From Planctomycetota bacterium (GTDB lineage Bacteria; Planctomycetota; Planctomycetia; Gemmatales; Gemmataceae): DNA of 12,119 bases. Position 1 is the stretch's first letter. The number at the start of each line of letters is the position of its first letter. A model generated the notes under the pieces. That model had not been told where the DNA came from, ran no database searches, and worked only from the letters and a program-made list of their open reading frames with translations. Made by a program: the position numbers and the translations under genes. The stretch covers positions 1 through 12,119 of the forward strand of contig JAGWVO010000077.1 in the NCBI GenBank assembly GCA_018970845.1, given 5' to 3'. Positions 1 to 6,900 of the stretch are shown piece by piece.

Positions 1-1842
1 ATCAAGGCCTGCGTTCACCTCATTGAGGAACCGGACGCCACGGTGGCCCAGTTGCTCGACAAGCTCAAGGGCCCCGATTTCCCCTTGGGAGGCAGGGTTC
101 TCGCCGAGCGATCGGAACTGCGGCGAATCTACGAGGAAGGGTCCGGCTCCATCCGTATCCGCGGCGAATACAAGGTTGAGGACTCGGCCCGAAAGCCTCA
201 GATCATTGTCACATCCATCCCGTATGGCGTTGACAAGGGCAAGCTCGAGGCGGACATCGGGGCCATCATCGAGGACAAAAAACTCCCCAATCTTCTCAAC
301 ATCGTCAATGAGTCCAATGAAAAGGACGGGCTTCGCATCGCTCTCGAGATCAAGCAAGGCGCTGACCCCGAATTGATCATGGCCTATCTTTTCAAGCACA
401 CGGCCCTTGAAGACACTTTCAGCTACAACATGACCTGCCTTGTTCCGGTGGAGGGCGATCCTTCACGCACCCGGCCCGAGCGCCTGGGCCTCAAATCGAT
501 CCTCAGGCATTTCCTCGACTTCCGCCTTGCGACGGTTCGCAGGAGATTCGAATTCGAATTGGAGCAATTGCGCAGGCGCATCCATATCCTTGAGGGCTTC
601 AAGGTCATTTTCGATGCCCTCGACAGGGCCATCCGGTTGATCCGCGAGAGCCAGGGAAAGGCCGATGCCGCGGAAAAGCTCATGCGGGCCTTCGGACTCG
701 ATCAGGTGCAGGCCGACGCCATCCTTGAAGCCGCCATTTACCGGATCGCTCAGCTTGAAATCCGCAAGATCATGGATGAGTTGCGCGAAAAAACGGAGGA
801 GGCGCGCAGGATTGAGCGAATCCTCGCCTCGGAGGCCCGCCTTTGGGGCGTCGTGCGCAAGGAACTCGAGGCGCTTGCCGAGCCCGACCCCAAGACGAAA
901 AACAGCATCGTGGACCGCAGGCGCACCCGCCTCGGAGCCGATGAGGACGCCATCGAGTTCGATCCGGAAGCCTACATCACCCGTGAAAACACCCATGTGG
1001 TCCTTACCCGCGACGGATGGATCAAGCGGGTGGGACGACTGGCGTCGATTGAGACGACAAGGGTTCGGGAAGGCGACGCCGTGGTCGCGGTGGCGCCCGG
1101 GGCCACGCTCGACCATGTGGTGTTCATATCCGATGACGGAACAGCCTACACCCAGCGAATCAACGATGTCCCGCCCAGTTCCGGATATGGCGAGCCAGTC
1201 GCCAAGTTTTTCCGGCTGGCCGATCAGGCCCGGGTGATCGCGGCCCTTTCCACCGACCCCCGCTTTGTCGGCCATGGCGAAGGTGAGTCCGGACCGTTGC
1301 TGCTGGTGGTGAGTTCGGCAGGGATGGTCCTGCGAACCCCCCTGGATTTCTTCGCGCAGCCCAGCACCAAGGCGGGCCGCCGCTGCATCCGCCTGGGTGA
1401 AGGCGAGAAGGTCGTGCATGCGGCGGTCGTTCGGGGCGGGGAGTCATTGTTCATGGCCGCCGACTCCGGCCATGTGATCCACTTCGAGGCCGACGAGATC
1501 CCCATCCTTGCAGGCGCCGGCAGGGGAGTGATCGGCATGCGGCTTGAGGAGGGTGCCCGCTGTCTTGGAGCCCAGGTGATGCGCTCCGCCTCGGAGAAAT
1601 TCGTGGTGGAAACGCCGGGCGGACGGGTGCATGAAATGACCAGCAGGACCGGCCGGGTCGGACGCGGCGGCAAGGGAACGGAACTTGTCAAGCGGGCCGG
1701 ACTCGAGAAGGTTGTTCCGGCATCCCCCTCGCCCGTGAACTGGGACGAGGTTGAGCAGGGGAAACTCTTCGAATCCCCAGCCGAGGCTCCAAGGCCCTCC
1801 CGCGGGCAGGGCAAGCTTTTTGGCGAGGATGGCGATCGCTGA
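1..1842 (+). CDS. parC: DNA topoisomerase IV subunit A (ParC/GyrA family), 5'-truncated
   Basis: This is the breakage-reunion subunit of a type IIA topoisomerase, which pairs with the B subunit encoded just downstream to pass DNA duplexes through double-strand breaks. The reading frame is open from base 1, so the gene starts upstream; 613 codons are visible. They begin just before the family motif GPDFPLGG (codons 24-31). The winged-helix domain and catalytic tyrosine lie outside the window. Tower and coiled-coil segments follow (to about codon 310), including IPYGVDKGKLEADI and QVQADAILEAAIYRIAQLE, which match ParC/GyrA. From about codon 325 a C-terminal beta-pinwheel domain is visible as repeated short blades such as DGWIKRVGR, DGTAYTQRI and AGMVLRTPLDFF. 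The last blade holds GRVGRGGKG (codons 551-559). A Pro/Glu-rich tail carries QGKLF twice. No canonical GyrA box is seen in the first blade, which favours ParC over GyrA, but a second gyrase cannot be excluded. Confidence 0.9.
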   Translation: MKACVHLIEEPDATVAQLLDKLKGPDFPLGGRVLAERSELRRIYEEGSGSIRIRGEYKVEDSARKPQIIVTSIPYGVDKGKLEADIGAIIEDKKLPNLLNIVNESNEKDGLRIALEIKQGADPELIMAYLFKHTALEDTFSYNMTCLVPVEGDPSRTRPERLGLKSILRHFLDFRLATVRRRFEFELEQLRRRIHILEGFKVIFDALDRAIRLIRESQGKADAAEKLMRAFGLDQVQADAILEAAIYRIAQLEIRKIMDELREKTEEARRIERILASEARLWGVVRKELEALAEPDPKTKNSIVDRRRTRLGADEDAIEFDPEAYITRENTHVVLTRDGWIKRVGRLASIETTRVREGDAVVAVAPGATLDHVVFISDDGTAYTQRINDVPPSSGYGEPVAKFFRLADQARVIAALSTDPRFVGHGEGESGPLLLVVSSAGMVLRTPLDFFAQPSTKAGRRCIRLGEGEKVVHAAVVRGGESLFMAADSGHVIHFEADEIPILAGAGRGVIGMRLEEGARCLGAQVMRSASEKFVVETPGGRVHEMTSRTGRVGRGGKGTELVKRAGLEKVVPASPSPVNWDEVEQGKLFESPAEAPRPSRGQGKLFGEDGDR

Positions 1843-1858
1843 CAGGGACGGCACGAAC

Positions 1859-3778
1859 ATGAGCACGGAAACGCGTTATTCAGCCAAGGATATCACGGTC
1901 CTTGAAGGCCTTGAACCGGTCCGGAAACGGCCGTCGATGTATATCGGCGGCACCGATGTCAAGGGCCTGCACCACATGGTTTGGGAGATCGTCGACAATG
2001 CCGTCGACGAATACCTCAATGGCCATGCCACGATGGTGACCGTTACCCTCCACAAGGGTTGCGCCTCGGTGACCGTGTCCGACAACGGCCGAGGCATTCC
2101 CGTCGACCTGCATCCCAAGCACAAGAAGCCCGCCTTGGAACTGATTCTCACCACGCTTCACTCCGGCGCCAAGTTTGGCGAAGGTGACAACTACATCCAC
2201 TCGGGTGGATTGCATGGCGTGGGTTCATCGGTGGTGAACGCCCTATCCCGCAAACTGGTCGCGACGATCAGGCGCGACGGTGGTGAATGGCGCCAGGAAT
2301 TCAAGCAGGGAAAAACCGCGAGCGAACTCGTCAAGCTGGGCCCGTCCCGCCTGCATGGAACCACAATCCAGTTCGAACCCGACCCCGCCATATTCCCCAA
2401 GACCAGCCTCGACCCGAAAACGATTCGCTCCCACCTCGAGGACATGTCCTACATCCATGCCGGTCTCCAGATCCGCTTCAAGGATGAGGATGCCGGCACC
2501 GAGGAGGATCTTTCCCACCCGGGCGGGATCCCCGAATTCCTGAACCGCCTGGTCACCGAAAGCGGCAAGCCGAAAGCCTGCGAACAGTCGTTCACTTTCA
2601 ACAGGGAGGGCGGCGAACGACTGGAAGCCGCCCTGGTTTGGACCGAGGCCACGGAGGAATCGGTTCGCTCCTATGTCAACGGAATCCGCACATCGGCGGG
2701 TGGCACCCACGAGGCGGGACTCAAAGCCGCAGTTGTCAAGGCGATCCGTGATTACATGGAAACCCATGACATCAGGATCAAGGGACTCACGATCGCCGCG
2801 GAGGACATCCGCGAGGGATTGGTTGCCGTCTTGTCGGTCTTCGTTCGGGAGCCGATGTTCCAGGGCCAAACCAAGGAAAAGCTCAACAACCCCGAGATGA
2901 CGGCCGCTGTGGAGGGCTCGGTTCGGCCCGCTCTCGAGGCATGGCTCAACTCAAGCAAGACGGCCGCGGACGCGATCATCGGTCGAATCGTGTTGGCGGC
3001 CAGGGCCCGTCAGGCCAGCCGGGAAGCCGTCTCCGAGGTCACCAGAAAATCCGCGACAACGCGGCGCCTGAACCTCCCGGGAAAGCTTGCCGACTGCAAA
3101 TCGACCGTTATGGATGAAACAGAGTTGTTCATCGTCGAGGGGGATGGCGCAGGCGGCAGCGCCAAGCAGGGGCGCAACAACCGCTTTCAAGCCGTTCTTC
3201 CATTACGCGGCAAGATCCTCAACTCCGAGGGCCTCACCACCGAAAAGGCACTGGCCAACCAGGAACTCAAGGACCTTGTGCTGGCGCTGGGAACCGGGGC
3301 CGGTCCCCGCTTCAACATTGCCGGGTTGCGTTACGGCAAGCTCATCCTCCTCATGGACGCCGATGCCGACGGCTACCACATTTCAACGCTCTTGCTCGCA
3401 TTCCTCTTCCGCAACATGCAGGGCCTCATCGATGCCGGGCGGGTTTATATCGCCCTTCCCCCGCTTTACAGGATTGATGTCGGCAAGGAGACCCATTGGG
3501 CCAAGGACGACAACCACAAGGCGGAAATCCTCGCCTCCCTGCGGGCCAATGCCAAGTTTGAGGTATCCCGATTCAAGGGCCTGGGTGAAATGGATGCCTC
3601 GGTTCTGGCGGCTACCACGCTCGACCCCCGCCACCGCACCCTTTTGAGGGTGCGGGTCGAATCGATCCTCGACACCGACAGGGCCTTCGTTGACCTGCTC
3701 GGAAAGGATCCGGCCATGAGATACCAGTTCATCATGGAGGAAGCCGCGAGGGCATCCGCCGAAGCCCTCGATGTGTGA
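1859..3778 (+). CDS. parE: DNA topoisomerase IV subunit B (ParE/GyrB family)
   Basis: This is the ATPase subunit of a type IIA topoisomerase, 639 residues, close to the usual ParE length of about 630. The GHKL ATPase domain shows EIVDNAVDE (43-51, with E43 the expected catalytic base and N47 the Mg ligand), DNGRGIPV (75-82), the glycine-rich ATP lid HSGGLHGVGSS (114-124) and the QTK loop (337-339). The transducer domain is followed by the TOPRIM domain: EGDGAGGSAKQGR (427-439), PLRGKILNSE (448-457) and the acidic triad in MDADADG (D500, D502, D504). The family normally reads EGDSAGGSA, so residue 430 is an unusual Gly. The start at 1859 is chosen because the conserved N-terminus (ITVLEGLEPVRKRPSMYIG) begins soon after it and AGGGA lies ten bases upstream; the open frame extends upstream only inside parC. 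It follows parC by 16 bases, so the two subunits are probably co-transcribed. Confidence 0.93.
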   Translation: MSTETRYSAKDITVLEGLEPVRKRPSMYIGGTDVKGLHHMVWEIVDNAVDEYLNGHATMVTVTLHKGCASVTVSDNGRGIPVDLHPKHKKPALELILTTLHSGAKFGEGDNYIHSGGLHGVGSSVVNALSRKLVATIRRDGGEWRQEFKQGKTASELVKLGPSRLHGTTIQFEPDPAIFPKTSLDPKTIRSHLEDMSYIHAGLQIRFKDEDAGTEEDLSHPGGIPEFLNRLVTESGKPKACEQSFTFNREGGERLEAALVWTEATEESVRSYVNGIRTSAGGTHEAGLKAAVVKAIRDYMETHDIRIKGLTIAAEDIREGLVAVLSVFVREPMFQGQTKEKLNNPEMTAAVEGSVRPALEAWLNSSKTAADAIIGRIVLAARARQASREAVSEVTRKSATTRRLNLPGKLADCKSTVMDETELFIVEGDGAGGSAKQGRNNRFQAVLPLRGKILNSEGLTTEKALANQELKDLVLALGTGAGPRFNIAGLRYGKLILLMDADADGYHISTLLLAFLFRNMQGLIDAGRVYIALPPLYRIDVGKETHWAKDDNHKAEILASLRANAKFEVSRFKGLGEMDASVLAATTLDPRHRTLLRVRVESILDTDRAFVDLLGKDPAMRYQFIMEEAARASAEALDV

Positions 3779-3792
3779 TTCTCCCGGGTGCC

Positions 3793-4587
3793 TCACTCCG
3801 GGTCGATCGATTCCCGTGTCACGGGATCTCCCGGATGGGTTCGGACATACCAAAGGATCTGCCTGGCCAAGCCATGGAGCAGCTTGATGTCCCGCTCCTG
3901 CGGGCCCATGCGCGAAATGAGATGCCTTACTCCGTGCATGAGGGTTTCCTGCTTGTCCCCGAACAGGTAGCCCACCGCCTCCAGGGCTTGCCGCAGATGC
4001 CTGAAAAGTTGGTCCTGCGACTCGAATGTGGCCGGTTCAGGCGCGGGCCTTGGCACCTTCGAAATCCAAGCCAGCCTCATCTCATAGCAGCAAATGGCAA
4101 CCGCCTGGGCGAGGTTGATCGAGGGGTAGGCATGATTGGCGGGAATCTTCACGAGGTGGTGGCATAAAGCCACATCTTCGGTGGTGAGGCCGCTGGGTTC
4201 GGGCCCAAACACCAGGGCGACAGGTCTTTCAATCGTGCCAATCTCGGCCAACCGGGGAATAATCTCCCGGGGAAATCCTTTCTTGATCTCCCGAACAGGT
4301 CCGGCGACACGCGCCGCCGTGGCGGCCGCCTGCGAGCATCCTGACAAGGCCTCGGCCAGCGTGCCAACCACCTTGGCGCCATCAAGCACCTCGCCGGCAT
4401 GAACCGCCATCCTCACCGCTTGCGTGTCATCACGGCGGGCAATCGGTCGGACCAGCCAAAGGTCGGAAAGTCCCATGTTGCGCATGACGCGCGCAACCGA
4501 CCCAAGGTTGCCAGGATAATGAGTCTCAACCAGGACCACCCGGCAGGGTATCGGGCCAAGTCGGGGAGATTCTTCCTCCTCGCTCAT
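3793..4587 (-). CDS. trmJ: TrmJ-family tRNA/rRNA (ribose-2'-O)-methyltransferase
   Basis: A 264-residue SPOUT (SpoU/TrmH superfamily) RNA methyltransferase, expected to methylate a ribose 2'-OH in tRNA using S-adenosylmethionine. The three SpoU motifs are present: PGNLGSVARVMRNMG (25-39) with the conserved Asn27, VALVFGPEPSGLT (123-135), and IPANHAYPSINLAQAVAI (148-165), which forms the trefoil-knot cofactor site. The C-terminal extension after residue 185 is helical in character and resembles the TrmJ dimerisation tail, including an LHGLARQILW segment. Motif 2 reads FGPE where E. coli TrmJ has FGRE; FGPE is, as I recall, a common variant in the family. The start codon overlaps the upstream gene's stop as ATGA (4584-4587), and a good ribosome binding site (GGGGGTGG, minus strand, 4601-4594) lies six bases upstream. 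TrmJ is the best fit, but the target nucleotide cannot be read from sequence. Confidence 0.9.
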   Translation of the reverse strand: MSEEEESPRLGPIPCRVVLVETHYPGNLGSVARVMRNMGLSDLWLVRPIARRDDTQAVRMAVHAGEVLDGAKVVGTLAEALSGCSQAAATAARVAGPVREIKKGFPREIIPRLAEIGTIERPVALVFGPEPSGLTTEDVALCHHLVKIPANHAYPSINLAQAVAICCYEMRLAWISKVPRPAPEPATFESQDQLFRHLRQALEAVGYLFGDKQETLMHGVRHLISRMGPQERDIKLLHGLARQILWYVRTHPGDPVTRESIDPE

Positions 4588-6746
4588 GAAGATCCACCCC
4601 CGTCGCGCCGAACCGCCAGTTTCTTCACAGCTTGCAGGTCGAGTTTGCCGCTGCCCAATACCGGAATCTCATCCACGGCATGGCAATCCTTTTCGGATGG
4701 CACCCAAAGGGGCGGCACCCCGCGCGCGGAAAGCTTCTTCAACCAACCCCGAATGTCGATCCCATGCTCCTCAAGCAGGGGCCTTAGATAGAGCACCACC
4801 ACCTTCTCACCCCGTGCCGGGTCTGGAACGCAGGTCACGGCGCATATCCGGTCGTTGCTTGGCAATTCGTCGTGAAGCATCTGCTCGACCTTCTCGAGGG
4901 GCACCATCTCGCCACCCGACTTCGCGAACCTTGACAGTCGGCCCGTGATGACAAGGTGCCCCCGACCGTCCAAATATCCAACATCACCGGTCCTGTAATA
5001 GCTGTTATTGATCACTTCGGCGGTTTTTTGGGCCTGACCGTGATAGCCACGCATCACATTCGCGCCGGCGATATGGATCATTCCGGCTTCCCCGGGTGGC
5101 ATCGGTTCTCCCGTGTCCGGATCGAGGATCAGGGCATGGCATCCGGTCACCATTCTTCCAACGCTTCCCGGCTGGTCCCTCCAAAGCGTCTTGCCGTCGG
5201 GCAGCACCCGGTCCGGCAGGTTGATGTTCGTCACCGGGGCGAGTTCCGTGCATCCGTAACCTTCAATCGGAAGGACTCCGAAGCGCCCTTGGAATTCGCG
5301 GGCCAGCGACGGCGGCAACTTCTCCGCGCCACAGACCAGGAATCGAATGCTGGAAAAGTCTCCTTGCTCTGACCTTTTCAGGCAAAAACGCAGGAATGTG
5401 GCCGTCGAGAGCATGATTGTCGACCGATGACGCCGGCACAGCGCTCCGATTTCCCGCCCTTGCCTGGGGTCGGGGTAGTAGGCCACGGAAATTCCTTGGG
5501 TGAGCGGAGCCCACAAGGTGACCGTGTACCCGAAGCTGTGGAAGAAGGGCAGGATCCCAAGAATCCGGTCCTCAGGAAAAATATCCCCGAATGTCACGAG
5601 GGACTGGATGTTGGCGACGATGTTACCGTTGGTCAGTTCAACCCCCTTGGGTGCCCCGGTGGATCCGCTGGAAAAGACGATGGTCGCCAGGTCATCCGGA
5701 CCGCGCCTGTCACAACCCAGCCAAGCTTCAAGCATCCCTAGAGGCATGGCCAGCGCGCGGGCATACGCCCTGACCTTGGCCCACCCGCTGGCTTTGCCCA
5801 CCGTATCCTCAAGGATCAGCAGCCTTCTGCCGCCTCCCGGGGTGAACGGTAGCTTCGAAAGGAACCTCCGGGCCGTCACGATGGTGCGCACGGTCGTCTG
5901 GTCAAGGCAGGCATCATTGACCGATTGGCTCGCCGTGTAGTTCAGGTTGATGGCCACCCTTCCAACCAGTCCAATCGCGGCATTGACAAGCGCGGCACCC
6001 GTGCCGGTGGGAAGCCAGACTCCCACCATGTCCTCTCCAGGCATTTCCTTTTTGAAAAACTCGGCCATGAGAAGGGATGCGGTAAGGGCCCTGCCGAAGG
6101 TCATCTCTCCGGACGCCACGGCTCCGTCAAGCAGGCAAGGATGACTCCATCGTTTGCGCGCGATGCGCAGGAAAAGCCTGGCGGGAGCCTGGTTATGGCT
6201 CCTGCGGGCGATGGCTGCGTCGGTTGAAAGACGATCAAGCCTGTCCCTGACAGTCCTGCCGTCGGCGATTGCGCAAGCCATGGAATCGCCAAACAGAATG
6301 TCGGCGCGCTTCTCATGAAGCTGGGTTGCCCTTGGAACCCAACCGCCGGGACCACATTCCTGATCATGCCCCCAGTGGGGAAAAAACGCCACGGGCAGCA
6401 CCGGCAAGTTGAATCCCGAAACTATGTCCAAAAGCCAACGGCCCAACGGCCAAGCTTCGCCATTCGAATCGATCAGGTCTTCCGAGGCCACGGCAACCGC
6501 CAGTCCCGCGGCAAGAAGGTGGCGCACCTTGGCAATCCAGGCCTTGATCGAAAGGCCCAATCCTTCCTCGGAAGCCGAACACCAAGTCAAGGATCGCTTG
6601 CAGCAGGCCTCGACAAGCACTCTTTCCTTGGGAGTGACGCGTTCAACAACCATCAGCAAGCCGCCGGTTTGGGGAACCCTTTCGGCACCGAGATGGTGCA
6701 AGCGGGTGTCACCCCAATGGAGTTTCCGCCATCCTTGTGCTTCCAT
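4584..6746 (-). CDS. Aas-like AMP-forming acyl-CoA/acyl-ACP synthetase with degenerate N-terminal acyltransferase region
   Basis: A 720-residue protein with the layout of E. coli Aas (acyltransferase plus acyl-ACP synthetase, used in lysophospholipid repair). The AMP-binding ligase half (about 205-715) is intact: phosphate loop IVFSSGSTGAPKGVELT (356-372), PFFHSFGYT (400-408), EGYGCTE (495-501), YRTGDVGY (584-591), GRLSRFAKSGGEMV (602-615), and GSGKLD (698-703) with the expected catalytic Lys701. It should activate a fatty acid or related carboxylate as acyl-AMP. The N-terminal 180 residues align by position with the PlsC-type acyltransferase of Aas, but the hallmark motifs are lost: no HX4D is found where Aas has NHVSFID (around residues 30-45), and FPEG is replaced by ASED (87-90). 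Acyl transfer is therefore probably not catalysed. No transmembrane helices of the MFS transporter type are fused. A GGGGAA ribosome binding site precedes the start. It is the first gene of a leftward operon with trmJ (ATGA overlap). Confidence 0.85.
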   Translation of the reverse strand: MEAQGWRKLHWGDTRLHHLGAERVPQTGGLLMVVERVTPKERVLVEACCKRSLTWCSASEEGLGLSIKAWIAKVRHLLAAGLAVAVASEDLIDSNGEAWPLGRWLLDIVSGFNLPVLPVAFFPHWGHDQECGPGGWVPRATQLHEKRADILFGDSMACAIADGRTVRDRLDRLSTDAAIARRSHNQAPARLFLRIARKRWSHPCLLDGAVASGEMTFGRALTASLLMAEFFKKEMPGEDMVGVWLPTGTGAALVNAAIGLVGRVAINLNYTASQSVNDACLDQTTVRTIVTARRFLSKLPFTPGGGRRLLILEDTVGKASGWAKVRAYARALAMPLGMLEAWLGCDRRGPDDLATIVFSSGSTGAPKGVELTNGNIVANIQSLVTFGDIFPEDRILGILPFFHSFGYTVTLWAPLTQGISVAYYPDPRQGREIGALCRRHRSTIMLSTATFLRFCLKRSEQGDFSSIRFLVCGAEKLPPSLAREFQGRFGVLPIEGYGCTELAPVTNINLPDRVLPDGKTLWRDQPGSVGRMVTGCHALILDPDTGEPMPPGEAGMIHIAGANVMRGYHGQAQKTAEVINNSYYRTGDVGYLDGRGHLVITGRLSRFAKSGGEMVPLEKVEQMLHDELPSNDRICAVTCVPDPARGEKVVVLYLRPLLEEHGIDIRGWLKKLSARGVPPLWVPSEKDCHAVDEIPVLGSGKLDLQAVKKLAVRRDGGGSS

Positions 6747-6789
6747 TGAGATTTTCCCCGTTCCGGCTTGTCAGGGCCGCGGAATCATC

Positions 6790-6802
6790 TCGCGCGGCGC
6801 GA
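6790..6802. repeat. Perfect 13-bp inverted repeat TCGCGC-G-GCGCGA
   Basis: Two six-base arms flank one central base. The loop is too small for an RNA hairpin, so if it functions it is more likely a protein-binding dyad, such as an operator between the divergent genes. The symmetry does not extend beyond the arms. In GC-rich DNA such a palindrome can occur by chance, so only the position between two divergent starts argues for it. Confidence 0.4.
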
Positions 6803-6889
6803 TTTCTCTGGTTAGACTTAAGGAACCACACCTGCTTCGGTGATGAAACGCCAAAAACTGCCGGTTAACGAATAGAATGAATCATTTCC

Positions 6890-6893
6890 GGAG
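6890..6893 (+). promoter_or_regulatory. Ribosome binding site deciding the start of the cytochrome c-WD40 gene
   Basis: GGAG lies seven bases before ATG 6901. The alternative in-frame ATG at 6877 has no Shine-Dalgarno-like sequence in front of it. Starting at 6901 also gives a compact classical signal peptide. Confidence 0.6.
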
Positions 6894-6900
6894 TTCAACC

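Larger units (their letters stand above)
6747..6900. promoter_or_regulatory. Divergent intergenic region between the leftward and rightward operons
   Basis: This 154-base stretch separates the start of the Aas-like gene (minus strand) from the start of the cytochrome c-WD40 gene (plus strand), so promoters for both operons should lie here or just inside the flanking genes. It contains a perfect odd dyad at 6790-6802 and an A/T-richer part at 6803-6880. TAGAAT at 6873-6878 resembles a -10 box for the plus strand, but no convincing -35 box lies at the right distance. I could not assign a specific promoter on either strand, and I see no riboswitch or small gene. Confidence 0.55.

Noticed and set aside
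463..1419. Long open frame (318 codons) on the minus strand opposite the topoisomerase A gene
   Set aside because: The plus frame matches ParC/GyrA throughout. The antisense translation shows no recognisable domain and is a by-product of GC-rich codon bias.
1751..1858. Upstream extension of the parE frame to 1751
   Set aside because: It would overlap parC by about 90 bases. The extra residues do not resemble ParE, whose conserved N-terminus begins just after 1859.
2243..2869. Open frame of 208 codons on the minus strand opposite parE
   Set aside because: It lies fully inside the conserved parE frame and has no family features.
3784..3802. Possible terminator hairpin between the convergent parE and trmJ genes
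   Set aside because: Only a five-base CCCGG/CCGGG stem with a nine-base loop and no T run; too weak to call.
6827..6845. Small hairpin CACC-TGCTTC-GGTG in the divergent intergenic region
   Set aside because: The stem has only four pairs and no flanking T run or known riboswitch context.
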